A stretch of DNA of 64,000 nucleotides from Acridotheres tristis (Eukaryota > Chordata > Aves > Passeriformes > Sturnidae): positions 71,141,859 through 71,205,858 of the forward strand of contig CM072886.1 in the NCBI GenBank assembly GCA_037013685.1, read 5' to 3'. Shown here in pieces: positions 22,901 to 37,505 of the stretch; position 1 is the stretch's first letter, and each line of letters opens with the position of its first letter. Under the pieces are notes generated by a model. It made no database searches. It was given only the letters and a program-made list of their open reading frames with translations, and was not told where the DNA came from. The position numbers were made by a program, and so were the translations under genes.

Positions 22901-24536
22901 GGAACACAATTGTCACCCCATTATTTTGTGGTGCTTCAGGCCAGGCACTGCAGGGACTTGGCTCCTGTGGACTCCCACAGTGGGTGTGGAAGCAGATTGC
23001 TGCTGTGGTTTGGGCCAACACTACACTGAATATGAGTATTACACTGTTCTATAAACACTCTTGGATTTGAAATCTTCCTGTTCTTTGAGATCTTGTTCAA
23101 ATGAGCATGAGTTTGGCTAGAGGAGTGGTTGCAAGTGAGTTTTAAGATGGGATAGCTCTTTGAGAATTTTTATCCAAAGCTGCAATTTTCTTATCTTAGT
23201 TGAGATAAGAAAATAACTCTTAGTTATTAGATAACTCTCAGTGGAGTTTTAAACTTTATTCCTGCAGCCTACCCACTTACACAAGAGACAGAAGGCCATG
23301 TTTAGTCATTATGTGGTAAGTATGTCTTCATCATGATACAGCCACCAGAAGTAAAATTTTCTTTATAAGCAAGATTTGTGGGCACACAGCAGTATCACAT
23401 TTTCAGAGATTCCTTTTTGCTTAATCAGGACACATGGGAAAGAAGTTAAAGTTCTTCTTGTTACATGTTAATAGCACCAGATGAGCACCATACTACCAGT
23501 GATTAGGTTTATTGTATTCAAAGTTACAGCCCACAAAAAAAAAAAAAAAACACAGCTTGAAATTAAGTTCTCCATTATGCCATTACTGATTTTTTAAAGT
23601 ATAAGGACTTGACTGTGATTCCAGAAGGATGTAGAAAATAATGACATTGACCACCTTTATATTTGAATATTCCTTTAAATTTGTTGTTATTGTGATATTT
23701 CCTATTGAAGAATTTGAGGAAGGTCATATCATGCAAATATGCTACAAAAAATACACTGTGCAAATGAAGGGTAAAATAAGCTGAGATTTTTAATTGTTAT
23801 TTATATTCCAAATAAAAATAGGGTTGATTTGTAACAATTTTGAAAGCATTGAATTTTCAAGTCAAGTCTTAAAATTATTATAGTCTATCTGGCATAGTAT
23901 GAACAGGCAAGATAAGTCCTCATACTACGCAGAAGCAAAATGACAAATCTAATCAATCACCGGTTGCATATGATGAAGAAATCACAGATACTACTAAAAC
24001 ATTCAGATTACATATCTACCAGATAAACACAATGCTAGTAATTAATATAAGTGTCTAAAGTAATATCCAAAAGACCAGTGAGCAAGACTGTGTCATGATA
24101 TGTTGCAGCATCCAGGTTAGTGTCTCTCTGAGCAAGGATTCTTCATCATTTGAGGAACAGCAAGAGTGGGTTTGTAGAATAAGTCCTGTACTTTGCAAAA
24201 GAAATAAAATGACATGATTTTTGATATTTATTTCCTGTTAAATAACTCATACCTCTACTTGGTTGTAAACCATTGGAAAGCCCTTGGAGAGGTAATTCTT
24301 CTAAGATACAGTTCCTCTTTGTAAAGAATTTACATCACTAAAATTTCAGATACATGTGAAATCACAGAACTAGAAGAAGCTTGTAGAGACTTATCAAACT
24401 TATTACAGAAACTAACTCTTACCTTTGCCACTTCTCCTACTGTGCTGTCTATCACCATTTCTTGAAGATTTCTTTTTTTTTTAACAAGTGACTCTTTAGA
24501 CTGTTATTGTGAATGAAATATAAAGAGGTTCACTGC
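19989..24536. other. AT-rich non-coding stretch
   Basis: No gene is seen. A T-run lies at about 21705-21721 and an A-run at 23535-23550. Bases 22860-23010 are more GC-rich with two antiparallel short frames, but nothing recognisable. A 19-base phrase at 21600-21618 repeats 8032-8050 and may mark an unnamed old repeat. Confidence 0.45.
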
Positions 24537-25085
24537 TGTTGAGGAATCCATTCAGTGCAGGTAGCTCGGGGTGCAGCTGCAGGCTGAGCTCTGGGTGGGA
24601 GCCCCAGGCAAGGGGCCATGAAGTGCCCACCTAGTGCAGAACAAAGGTCTTGGGACCTGTGGCCCAGCTGGGGGACTGGACTCTCAGAGACACGGCAGGA
24701 GCCGAGGACATCAGACCTTCCTGTGCTTAGACTGGCAAGGTATAAAAGCCCAGGGTTTCCTTTGTTAGGGGTCCTCCTCAGAGGCACCAGCTTGAGCTGA
24801 TATTTTCTTATTTAGCTATTGCACCAAGATTAAATCATTTTAAGGCTCGAGACGACTGAGACTCTGCCACGGGAAATGTAAGGTTGAAGGAAACCTGGTG
24901 TGCCTGTGAGTGTGGGGTGTGTAGGGAGCTAAGCAGGGCACCTGTCAGCTCACTGGAGCCTCCCACTGCGAAAGGGCTGCAGACCCAGCCCAGGCAGTGA
25001 AGGGGTGACTGCCAGATTGGCTCCTGCATGATCAGACAGGGACGTTTGGGTAGATGTTCCTGCCTTAGTTTAGGCACATTAAAGA
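24537..25085 (+). mobile_element. probable ERV LTR (ERVK-like) with following leader
   Basis: A GC-rich island in AT-rich DNA carries LTR signals in order: a U3-like block, TATA box at 24741-24748 (aaggtataaaagcccaggg), then gaggcaccagcttgagctga, a polyadenylation signal ATTAAA at 24829-24834, and ggctcgagacgactgagac, a U5 phrase I associate with bird ERVs. The LTR proper may end near 24869 after tctgcca. The GC-rich sequence continues to about 25085 and may be U5 or leader. No target-site duplication is evident and no viral genes follow. The overlapping open frames on both strands here are by-products of GC content. Confidence 0.6.
24741..24748 (+). promoter_or_regulatory. TATA box of the LTR
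   Basis: tataaaag is embedded in GC-rich flanks, about 90 bases before ATTAAA at 24829-24834. The spacing fits a U3-R arrangement. Confidence 0.6.
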
Positions 25086-28000
25086 TCAAAAGAATCACTA
25101 TATGTGTAGTAGAGACCTGCTGATTATACGTACTAGCTGATAATATACTAATATTAAGTGTATTAGAGGAAGAACTTTGGAGGGCACAGCCACAGTTAAT
25201 TTAGGGTTTACTGTATATTCTGTCGTGTTCTTCATTTACACAAAAGAATACTGTGCCTGAAATTCCTTGTATTTGGCATGTTTATTTAGGATTTAATTCT
25301 GAACTATTCACTTGTATAACTTTAAGCTTTTTTTCTATTCTAGCATGTGAAGGATGCAGTATCTCATAGCTCTGCAGCACAGCTCAGTACTTAGTTTAGT
25401 AATTCACATCCCGCTTTTAAATCTTCCCATAAACTTGACTGAAATAGACCACAGGAACACAAGGTAGGCCATTGCTTATTACTGTGGGTAATCCCATCAT
25501 CTTCAATGAAACTATTCATACAGGTAAAAGTTGCATTTCCTGGGCTGGTCTTATGATGAACCATAAATTCTTAAATTTAGCAAGCCTTAAAGATGAAAAG
25601 GGCAACATAACTGAGAACAGTTAATGCTATTTTATCATCACCACAGTCTCATGGTCAGGGGTTTATTTTTGTCTGTGTGTATTACACACAGTTACAAATA
25701 TGTGTATGATCCTTTTATCTTTAAGAAATGATCAATTATATTAGGAATTAGAGAAAGAAGACATGCCAAGTTTTCCTACAAATAGGCAAGATGAGAAATA
25801 CTAGATTTCCTAGTTCCTAAAGTAGCAGTTTTTGTTGAAAGGAAACAACAGTTTCAGCTTTGAAAACAACTCAAAAAGCCAAAGTGATCACGACAATTTA
25901 TTGTCTCTTCCAATCTTCCTACTGACTCTGGCAAAGTACATTTGACGGAGGAACTTCTACGCCAACCACATAAATACTGGGAATGGAATTACACTCACAG
26001 TTGTATCAGACACTGCAAATCAATTGGGAAAAATGGTTTGTGTAAACACAGTAAATCTCAAAATGTTGTCCTCCATTTCCACTCTTCTTTTGCTTTAGTA
26101 GAAGTGGAGAACATGAAAGATGTCCAATGAATCGAAGTTTGAGTGGGTTCTGTAAGCAAGAATGGTGAACTGGCAATAGAAGCCAAAAGCACTTGGTGCT
26201 GTTTTTTTCTGAAGACTTTTTCATGTGCTTCACAGATCCTTCTGGAACAGAATACTATAAACTATGTGATCTGCATGATAAAACCATGAAATTTAAAGGT
26301 AAAGTTTAAGGATAAAATGCAAAATAAAACTTGCTTGAAAGGGCTCCAACAATGACAATTATTTCTTTTCAGAGCAGATTCTTAGACTTTGACTGGTTTT
26401 GATTTTCGAGATACAAAAGTTAGCTTTATGGAGGCTGAATTAATTCCAAGCCTCAAAAGAATTTTTTTTCTTTGCAAAAATGTTACATATCCCTTTTATT
26501 TTACTTTCTGTCCTTACTGATTTATATTTCTTTTTGTTTGATTTCTCCGTATTTTACTAATACCTAAAGAGAGATCACTACTAGACATAGTATCAGTCAT
26601 ACGAAAAATGTTTCATGCAATACCTTACTTTCTTACGTCAAGGTTTTGGTGAGGTGATATATTAACTACTCTACCATGTCAGTAAAGATAAAAGAGTAAT
26701 GGAGAAGTCACCAGTTGTCATAACAACATCAAATTATGAAGATGTGACATGATTGCTCCTGAAGAAGAAAAATGAATGACATGTCCTTTCCAAAATACAA
26801 TGGTTTTCGGCAAGAATCACACCAAAAATCACACAGCAAGACATACCTTGAATTTCTGGACTGTGCTACCTACTTACAACATCCAAATGCCTGAGTATTT
26901 GGATAGGAGAAAATATTGGTACACTCATTTTGTCTACTATGCTCTGTGAAACCTGTGAAAGCCTGTAACGAGATGTCCTTTGACTCTTAGGAAAAAGAGA
27001 AGGCGACAACCCTCTTTCCTGCAGGAGAACCAGTCCCACTGATGGTTACTTCTCTCTTTTGAGAAGGTAGAGGGTGGGTCTCACCTCTTTTCTCTCTTGG
27101 CCTTTTCGTGTCCCCTACCAGATGAGAAGAAGAAGAAAAAAATCCAAACAGTGGGAGTATATTTTGAACATTTTCCATTCTATTCAGACGATAATGTTAA
27201 CCCAAGGACTGGGAAGAAAAATGAGGAAAATTTAAATTTGGAGAACTATACACTTCCTAGTCACACTTTTCCTGCTGTTGTTTTTCTTGCTTGATTTGCA
27301 ATTTTCATTACTCAGTAGAAGAGCAGAGAGTTGGGAAGATGGAAAAGGAATGCTGCATTTGCTGTTAACAAAGAGGGGACAGAGAAAAAGGAATCCTGTT
27401 CTGGTCATGCAGAAGGTGATATACATTGCTACAGGAGAGACTGTTCAAGATTTCTAATTTCTACTACCTTTCAGCTGATAGGATTTTTTTTCAAAGCCAA
27501 ATTACTGTTATGTTGCTAGATCAGTAAACAAGCCTTAGATGTTTTGTATTAGGTATTTGCATTTGTAACAAAACAGGCCTGCTAAGCATGAGGATCTATC
27601 AAGACTAATCATATAACGTGTAGGTTATTTTTATTGTTTTCCAAGAATTTTTACTTTTGTGTGACAAAAATTTGAAAATCTCTAATTAAAATATTAGGTA
27701 CTATTCCAACCTCTCCATTTCAATCATAACACGTTAATGTGGCTAAAAGTCAAGCAAGAAATAAAGGTATCTTCACCCAATATAACATGAGCTATTCTTT
27801 GATAAAAACTGAGATTTTTCATGTGGTCTGGTCACTTTTGTCGCAATATCTGTATCTCCACTTCTTGCCATCTTTCACGGGTTTTTTTCCTCCCACATTA
27901 TGGTGAATGCTGACTTACATCTGTGTTTGATTCAGTCTAAAGACTTTAAACCTATTTCAGCATATGCTGCCCATGGAATGTGTGCTCATGGCTTGTTGCT

Positions 28001-30406
28001 GGAATAGTAGGTCATTTCCCTCATACCATTTTTACCTTTAAGGTTGGTTTCCTCCATAGTCAAATAGCTTTGAACTTAAATCAAGAGGTTTAGCACCACA
28101 AGAGACTAACAGTATGTAATTACCAAGCAGACTTATAAGATCTGAAAATGTCATAGATATTTTCAGAACATGCACTCCTACAGTGCCCATTGTGTGTTCC
28201 ATATCGATGTTTCAACTAGTGATGCCTTGAGAGGCTACCTAGAACAGAGGCTAGACAGTGTTAAAATAATAAAGTAGATATCTATTCAAAGGACACACCT
28301 TGGGCAGTACAAGACCCCAGCTGTGGTTCTACTTAAGATGGACCCTGGGTTGCAAGTTTTCACATTTTTACAACTTATAAACTTTTATAAGTTTTGGTCA
28401 ATTTACACATTGGGGTTAATTGTGCAATTACAGCTTCAGGTTATGAAGTCCCATCCTCCCAGAGTGCTCTCCTCAATTTGCTGTTGTTTAAACTTTTTTG
28501 GGCCTGAAGCTTCAACAATGTCCTTGGTTCTTGGGCTGGAAAAGGATTGTTTTGTCTAACTGAACTGTGAAGAGAACTTGCTAACACTTTATATGAAGTT
28601 CAGAGTTATATACTAATACAGTACAGAATCTAGAAAATATGAAAGCTAAACCTTAAGGCATCACAAGGATTGCTCTCCCATTGCAGTAAGCACTTGCTGA
28701 ACTACCCAGAATTTCTCACGACACATCTCATTGGTGAGGAATAGTGAACAATTCCAGCTCACAGCAGGTCTCATTGCCATGCCTGCTGTGGTGCCCATGA
28801 AACAGAGCACTCCACCTGGAAGGGAAAATGTCTGCCACATGAAAGCTACATAGAAATCCTGATAGCCATGTATGACCACGTCTGCTGGTCTAATGTCACA
28901 ACTCCCTGGTATCTTCAGGTTAGTAAAAACCCTTCTTTCATGAGTAACTTGATGATAATTGCCAATACTACCAGCTTTTATTGGACATTGCAGTTATTCC
29001 AGAGTAGTTTCAGCTATCTGAAAAGAAGAGAGCAGATGTGGCATTTCAGGAGCAATCTCTTAGCCACAGAACAGGAATTGAAGAAAGTAATGAGGAATTG
29101 AAAATAAACAGAGTGACCTTCAAATGCTTTTTTTCTGTCAGTAAAAGCAGGCTGTGTGCCTGCTTCTGAAACAGTTGCTAGAATTTCAGTCTTACAAATT
29201 CACAGAAATTTGCATCCAGCAGGCATAGTATGACTAATTTTATAAACTCATCTGGAGACAACACCTACGAGAGAAAGTGCCTATTAATATCAGATTGATG
29301 ATTTGTGTACCTGTTTAGGGGGCACAGTGGCAGAATATGAAAGCACTCCATATGAGTTCAGAGGTATGATAATCAAACTGGGTGCAGGATGTGTACTGTC
29401 ATACATAGGTATCTAATCATGCTGGCCTGTGAAAAATAGCCAGGTACAGTGATATATATTCCTTGTTCCCTTCCCCAGAAGCAAACTAAGTTATGAGGTT
29501 AACGTAACAAGCACAAAAGGTATACTGTGACCTTTCAGTACAACTGTTTCACGAGGAACTATTTGTTAACTGCCACTGGGATTGAGTGCTCCAGAGCGTG
29601 TTAAGCCTTGCCAGCCCACTGGATTCACTTCCGTGGATCAGAGGCTGAACATGACAAATATGCCTATCAATGTATTCCTTGGAGCTACATGTGTTTCTAT
29701 ATTTTCAGGATCAGCAACCTTTTAAAGTAAGAAGTTATGGGGACTATGTACACAGGGTGTTGTAACAAACTATTGCTGTAATATAAGGTTGAATGTTTCA
29801 TTTATTTATACATTTTGGGGAGAAGCAAGGACAATTTATATTTTAAACAGCTTGGCTATAAATATACTGTTATGCCAAGATAAATGGTTAAAACAGTGGT
29901 TATAAATTTTGTTTTGGCATTGCAGTAAATTGTCTATAAGCCTTCCTGAATGTATGTGTGAATTAGCATTTTTTATGTATTCATAATGTGACCTTTATGT
30001 TTTAACTTTCTTTAGGAAATAGGTCTCCTGGAATCTGTTTAGATTTCACTAAGTCCTTAATGAGATTTGAATAAGTGAGGTGTCTGTCCTCTAATATTTA
30101 ATCCAGTAGTTTCTGCAGTCCTAGAAATCCTTCAAAATTTTCTGTCAATGCTCTTTTTGACTTGAAATTAAAAAAAAAAAATGTTTTTGGGAGGGAGTAA
30201 AAGATGAATCCAACAAAAATACTGTGTTTTTCCTCTTTTTTTTTCCATTTTGAGTCAATTTGGCAGTATGCACTTCAGATGTACAAATGGTTGAGTTCTC
30301 TTTTGTTTATGGTCCATTGGTGGGTGTGTGTGCAGCAAATTTAGGGCCTTTTACATGTCCCCACATGAAAGCACTCAGAAGGGGAAGCAAATTAATACAA
30401 AGATAC
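25086..30406. other. AT-rich non-coding stretch
   Basis: No gene or recognisable transposon is visible. Short open frames such as 25942-26130, 27097-27294, 28323-28559 and 28868-29101 were read and matched nothing known. The area around 26990-27120 is slightly more GC-rich and unassigned. Confidence 0.4.
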
Positions 30407-30483
30407 GTTGTGGGTGGTTTTTTTTGTTTTTGTTTTATTTTTGTGTTGTTTTTTTGTTTGGTTTTGTTGTTGTTGGTTTTTAA
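30407..30483 (+). repeat. T/G-rich low-complexity tract
   Basis: A run of TTTG, TTG and T blocks. Translations through it (FVFVLFLC-like) are artefacts. Confidence 0.85.
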
Positions 30484-32839
30484 AATTACTTAAAAGTCTT
30501 TGCTATACTAAAAAAGAGTATGTTATGAGTGTTGTTATTTGTGCTACACGTGAAATAAATTTGAAAGGTCACATGTTACTGATGAGCTCATTGTTTATAA
30601 TTAAGAAATATTTGACAAACTGTGAACAAATACTTATTTATTTTCAGAATATTAGCTAAAACATTAATTATTTTCACCTATTAGAGCATCCTAATGAGGA
30701 ACTAATATTAATTCATCTAACAAAGTTCACTTTTATTTGAGACACTCACCAATTTAATTACTACACTCCCTTCATTAACATTTCAAATCTCATTAAAATG
30801 TAAATGGGAAAATTTTTTTAGCATATTAGAGGGTATTTATTGGCATTCATCATAGTAAGTACTTTGGTCTTCATTAATTATAAAGAATATAATAAATAGT
30901 AGTTTACTTTTATGAAAACAGCTGGTTAAAGGTTGTTTTACTTATGCTTTTTAGCATTGCAATCAAAATATATGATTCTTGGTATAGACACAATTGATTC
31001 TCAGCACTGCATTAGGTGGCGTGCAAAGTGGAGGAGACTGTAACAAGGGTTCCTGTTCATCATGCAGCTGTGTACGTGCAAGGGAAGTACCTGGAAGTAA
31101 AGGATTTTTTCCTAACCAAAAAGATACTATTCTACATATTTCCTCCCACAATTTAGATAAGCAAGGTTATCATAGTCCCTTATGTCACCAGGCTCTGACG
31201 AGCATGCTCTACTTGTAAAGAGGTAGTAAAAAAAAAAAAAAAAAATGCACTTTACATCATTCCAAAATAGTGGTGTAAAAACTCCAAAAGAGTCTCCTTT
31301 TTTGAGTATTTTACTGTCCATCTATTTGACGAGCTATTAAAGGAATTATAAATTTTTTTTTCAGTCTTGATCAGATAATGTGAGATTTGATTTGCTCAAA
31401 CTTAACAGGCTTCTGAAAGAAACTGTCTTCCGCTATCAGTTTAATACAATAAACAGAATTTATGTGAAATATATAATGCTTGTCTTTCTCATATATTACC
31501 TTTTCCAGTCCTGCATGTATCAGATAATTCTATATCAAAGTAAACCATAGAAATATGGAGATGAAGGAAGAAGAAGATAAAAACAGTGAACTGAGACACA
31601 TAATAGTATTAAGAAAGTGGTTTATGTACATAAGATACTTCAATAAGTTTTATGCCTGTGATAATTACTGAGGCATTGGCTTGAGAACAAAAACATCTCT
31701 GGTAGGATTGGTTAAAATGATATTTCAATTGGTGGCTCAGAGTGTATGGCACTCAGTCACTGAGGGACATACCACAGTTTCAACAACATATTGAAGATTC
31801 CCTCCCCTGCAGGAAGACTGTTGTTAGAGGAAAGGCATGAAGCTGATAATGAATTCCCCCAAGTACCTGTAGTAAAGAGATTTCACATCTTTGAAAGAAT
31901 CCCACTGGTGCTCTCTCACTTGTTCTTGTCAGGAAAAGTCACTAACTTTTCTAAGAGAGTTTGGGAGTTGCTGTGTTTGCAACTAAAAGGAATGGAGCAG
32001 AGAAAAATATATGGTTTTCCACTAAGGCTGGGTTTTCATTACTTGTTCTGCAGTAATCGTTTCTTTTCTTATAATTTAACCAAAGAATAAAATAATTTGG
32101 TTGCTTGTACCTGGATTTGGTGAAATATTTTTATTTGACATAATTTGAACAGCTAGTCTAGCCAGCAAAAATAAAGAAACCTAGTACACAATCAAGAAAA
32201 ATATCAAAATCATGCCATTAGTTTTGGTAATTAAGTTAAAGATCAGTTCACTTGTTCTTTAGCATGATCTGTCTTCTTGTGCCAGAGAGTTGCTCACAGA
32301 AAATGGCAATAATCTCTATAAAGTGACACAAAGGCTGCAATGACCACACCATTTTCATGTGTGAGCCTTCCAAGTAGATCAAATCTGGTGTGACTACATG
32401 CAGATCTTGAAAAAACATTACGTGGACTAGCTTGAGGAAACATTAGCCCAGGAATACCTGTGTTCCCTAGTCTGTCTGCAGAGCAGTGTCTTCAATTATC
32501 CATGGTGTACTCTTTCCAGATTCTTTGTCCCTTTCTTACACTGAGTAATTGAGACCTTTTTCTTGTCTTCAAGACAAATCTTCTTCATAATTTTAAAGAT
32601 AAGACGTGCAAGTATTTTTTGCTTCTCCATTACTTAATTAGGTATAAATCCCAAGGGTATGTATCTGCAAGTATATAAAGAGGTATGTGTGATTGAAGAA
32701 AATTACTAGATTTTTTTTTCCAGTACACAGGAAATACTGGTGATGATTTAATCTGCTTAAAACTTTTTTTTTTAATGGAAAACATATTGGCAACAAAATT
32801 CCTTCCTCCAGTTTATAGAAAAACATCTATTGAGTTTTT
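30484..32839. other. AT-rich non-coding stretch
   Basis: No gene is seen. An A-run lies at 31227-31245. The 99-codon frame at 31791-32090 starts with a plausible Met but shows no domain, and its composition matches its surroundings. Confidence 0.4.
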
Positions 32840-32966
32840 AGGGGTAGGTGTTTGTTAGTTTGATTTTTTTTATTATTTGTTTGTTTTTGTTTTGTTGTTG
32901 TTTTTTGTTTTGTTTGTTTTTTGTTTGTTTTTTGTTTGTTTGTTTATTTGTTTGGGGTTTTTTTCT
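32840..32966 (+). repeat. TTTG-rich low-complexity tract
   Basis: Irregular tttg and ttgttg units, about 125 bases with almost no A or C. Similar tracts lie at 30407, 39630 and 56395, always with T/G on the plus strand. Confidence 0.9.
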
Positions 32967-35900
32967 ATTAATGTGAGGTGAATGGCTACTTAGGCTATCT
33001 AAACTTGCCTAGGAAATTCTGTTTAGAAGGATATATAGAGGATTCCCTGTCCTTAAGCCTAGCACAAGCTTCTGAGGGTCGAGCTCCCAGTTTCTTTAGC
33101 AAAGAGTCTGAACAGCTTGATACCTTTAGCTCTTGTGACTCCATAGGTGCTTCCTACCTGTGGTAAGGTTGAGAGACAATCCTGCTGAAACTGTGTTCCA
33201 ATGCCTGGTGGCATTGGGTTTGTTTCTATGGTGGTGGTTGCTCTAAGATAAAAGGAAAGGTCTCTCCACCTAGAGGAAGCATGACAGGAGGGCTGCCTGG
33301 AAATGAGTCATGTCCTTGCATCCAGACAAAATTTAAATTGGAGATATTAGAAATGCAACATTTTTGTCTTATAATAAGGTGTTAGCTTTCACAGCAAGTG
33401 TTTTTTCTGAAAGTTGCCAGCTAGTTTTGCATCTAGCAGGCCATCAGTATTGCAGTGTTCAGATGGGGCAGTGCAATCAGATAGTAGCTAATGGAGAAGA
33501 AAGAAATTGTGAAGAACTGCTATAGACAGGCTGTCAGAGACTGTTTTCTGTGACTGGGGGAATGAGTAACATCTGTTTGTTCTGGTTCTCATTTTCTTTC
33601 TTTTCATTTTCAGTATAATTCCTGAAAAAATTGGTAGTTCTTTCTGGTTTCTGAGTTTTCGATGGTGATTCAAACTAGTTTTGTTTCACATTTTGATGTG
33701 AAACCCTTAGATGTAGGGTTTGATTTTGGAATTTGGACTGCAAATAAGATCTGAAAGCAGCCTTGTTCTTCTGTGATTGTTGCTGCTAATTTGTAGAAAG
33801 ACAAAGGCTAAGTCGTGTTCTGCAGCACATATGTGAGGGAAACAGAGTATTTTTTTGTCCCTATGCAATCCCCCTTCTATCATCTTCTTAAAACAGGCAA
33901 AGGAGGATAAGAGAGTCAATATTGCATGGCACCTATGGCTGAGAATCAAAATATCTGCCTTGAATTTCCAGCACTGTTACTGACCTGCAAAGGAAATTGG
34001 TGATCCTTTCCATAAAGGGGACCCAGCATATTTTTGGAGTTTGAAAATCTTTGTGCATTTGTCTGCAGCCTCTGCTTCTGCCCAGCAATGGGCTGCTACA
34101 CATAGCAATGACATCTTTCTCCCAGGCTTAGGCAGAGTTTCCCTTTTTGCTTTTTGATTAGAGGACTTTTATGGTTCTTGAGTTTCCTCTGGGACACAAC
34201 TCCCAGTACAGGGCTGTACTTTAAAGGCCATGAGAGAATTCTTGATTTTAAAATAAATATGATTTCGCCCTAGTCAAACTTTTCAATATCTTGACAGAGC
34301 CAAAGGATATTAAAATAAAACATAACAGAAGGAGAGTAAACTGCTTTATTCAGACAAGCAGGCTCTAGTGTAAAACCAAAACCAAAGTACTAAGCATTCA
34401 CTTATCCTATTAAAAATAAGAATTGTATCAGATAACACAATAGAAATAAAAATATGAAAGATTTAAACCTATGTTTTGAATGCCTACTTCTAAAAGGTCC
34501 TTTGCTATAAGGAAAAGAAATGTTGGCTTTTTTCTTTTTTCTTTTTTTTTTGAGCAGCTGAAACATATTTTCTAATCAGCTCATAAAGAAAGGGAATCGT
34601 GAAATAAAATTCAGTTATTGTTTTGATTATGTTGGTCTCTATCACATACAGTATACACAACTTTGTTTTTGTTTGTAAAAGTGGATATGGTTACCCTTCC
34701 ATCTGTCTGTCCTTACTAATATGACAAGTGTTGACAGTTATCAGAAAATGTAGAAAATAGTAGGTAGAACAGTGATAAACAAGAAAAAAACATGAACTTT
34801 TATTCCTTAAAGCATTTAATGGATCTAAGCGAATTTCATTTTAAAGTGCATTTTACATGTTGACACCACTTATTATAGCAGCTGGTTCTTTGTCAAATTG
34901 GATGATATTCAAAACAGGATTTTGTTGTTCTTTTTCTTCTTGCCATCTGTTGCTGTTATAGACATTTTTCAAGAAATAGCTTCTAAATTAATTAGGTCAT
35001 ATTGTAAATGTGTTCTTTTCATGAAATGTTTAAAATTAAAAGCATAAGGAAAATTATGGTGTAACTTAATTTTATAGTATAATTTGATTTCTATACAAAT
35101 TTTCTATCAAAAAAAACGAAGAACAAAAAATTTCTTTTTAGATACATGTTGAACTGGTATAGGTTGTGACTTAATCTCATAAGAAGCCTGATTGCTTACA
35201 AAGCTGTAATTCAGTTTGCTATTTGAACACCAGGCAAATTGTATAAAATTTAAAATTAGATGCTGAAATATAATACAAGAAAAACAATGGAAAAATATGA
35301 TCCTGAAATCTCCTTCTGTTATACAACCTGAATATTATTTCACATGTGCTTCAGCCTCATTGAACAAAGTAGATAAATTGCTTTAGATCCTGAGCTCAGC
35401 AAATCTTACCAGCATATGTGCTTCTAAGCATGCAAATAGCTTGTTTTACTACACTCTACCTGACTTGAATTCCTACAGAATTTAATTATTTTAAGGATCA
35501 ACTATGAAATTATACTGGAGAGGAGAATTACACAAGCAGAAAATGAGAGGTTTTTTTTTCTTTCTCTATCAGAGCTAAGCATTTTTCGGAAGGAGAGATA
35601 GGATTAGTCTGGATATTTAGGTCTGACCAAATAAATTTATTTCATCTTCAGAGGGTACCCTGAGACTTAAATGAAGCACAAAGATGCAGAAAACGTGTGT
35701 GAATCTGTTGCAAAATATACTGTCATGCTGCACAAATAAAGGAAGAGCCCAAATTAGGTCTGTGCTTTCTAGTTTTTAAACACTTACCATTGCAACTTTA
35801 AACACAGTTTTCCAGTAACATTTGCAAAGGAGCCTATATACAGTGACATATACCAAAGGAACTGAGCTGGAACCGGCTTCTTGGAACAATGTTCCCTGTA

Positions 35901-36068
35901 TGCATGATCTCGGTCAGTACCCAAGACTGCATTTGTAATGATTTCTGCATAAGAAGAAACAAAAGGAATGTAGCAAATCCCTCATTTGCAATACCTGATA
36001 AATGTTATTAATGTTCTCTCAAAAACTGATGCATGTTCCAGAAGTTGATCAATGTTTGGTGGCCAATT

Positions 36069-36070
36069 TA

Positions 36071-36110
<40 letters not shown>

Positions 36111-36114
36111 TTTT
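36069..36114. repeat. (TA)n followed by poly-T
   Basis: Twelve TA units (36069-36092) directly followed by about 22 T. Confidence 0.95.
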
Positions 36115-37481
36115 AAACAAGCAGCTGACTGAGGGTAGACATTCACACAATAGGCACACCTTCATAAAAGATGGAATATGTTGCAAAGGTTAAAGTACCA
36201 GCCTGGTCGATTGGTCCTTTACTCCTTTAGTCACTATTTCCAGCCGTGCTCCATCTAGTGAAACTACTGATTCTGTAGCAGAAACTAATATCTCTTACCA
36301 ATTAGTACATATTAATTGTCATAGTCCTTACACAAGCGTGGGCAGGCAACATGTTTCTAATCTCTGGCTAATAATTAATTTAAAGACGGGGTTGCCTTTG
36401 TCCTGCTTAAATAAGTACTTGAAAATTGGTGAAGTGTCAGATGAGTAAATTATTGTAGTGAGTCTGACAGTGTTTAAAAATGAAGTAAGATGGGAGGGAA
36501 ACTCCTAGCAACATCAACTCTGAACAGCACCAGAACACAAATACCTTAGACTCATTTGCAAAGCCTATGTTCGCTGATCACACTCTGAACCCAAAAGGAT
36601 TCATTGAAGTCTTGTTCTGCTAAGCAGAAAGTTTGGAAATGCAAAGTCAAAAGACCTGGATCTTACAATTCAGAGTTCAGGTAAAGACAGGTATGCACTT
36701 AAGCCTTGAGATTTGAACTCTAAACAACTGAAAATGAAGAGTGTCTTGGGTCAGGCTCAGTCTTTTACTCCCCACACATCCCTCTCACATAATTTCTGCC
36801 ATACATTGGTGAAACTGCAACTTTAAAGTGCTTTGTGGTTTTTCACTCCCATTTCTCCTGATGGAACACTGTTAAAGGAATTTATTACTCTTGTGGCTTT
36901 AAATCATGTTCCAATTATCAGCCTAAATTCCTCATGGCCAATTTATTCCCATTTGAGCTGCACCAATGTTGTTCTTTAGCTTAAATAGTTCTCTCTCCCT
37001 GGAGTTTTATTGCCCTAATCTATTTATTAGATTTAGTCTCTTTAGTCTTGGTGTTGCTTGCTAATTTTCATTATGATAGCTTCCTTATTCCCCAATGATC
37101 TTAGTAGATTTTCTCTGTATCCTCACAGATGTTTGATTAGGTGGTTTTTTTGTTTTTGTTTTTTTGATAACAAATTATCATCACTACATACAAAAACTAT
37201 ATCAGCCTGTATTCAGAGGTCGGCAGGTGACACATGGAGCAGTCCTAATTAGCACTCTTTATTTGAATAGTAGCATGAGAACTCAGCACTGTATGTGGTT
37301 ATACTGATAATACAGCAAAAATTTCAAGAGCTACAGGTAGTGTGTCAGTCCACAACAATTTGGATTTTGGATGTATGCACCAGTTAATATTAATTTTTAA
37401 CACTATCTTGAACAATGGCCTAAATACTTTCCTGTTAGGATTAAAACACAACACCTGGTTCACTACTGTGTATAATTTTAC

Positions 37482-37505
37482 ATATATATATATATATATA
37501 TATAT
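37482..37505. repeat. (AT)n microsatellite
   Basis: About 12 AT units. They are followed by a looser mix of catacat, tatata and acacac to about 37570. Confidence 0.9.

Noticed and set aside
24356..24470. Possible CR1 3' end on the minus strand (aaatcacagaactagaagaa)
   Set aside because: The similarity covers only the first ~20 bases and does not continue into the expected 3' UTR words.
31791..32090. 99-codon plus frame
   Set aside because: No domain, composition like its surroundings, and a length expected by chance in 64 kb.
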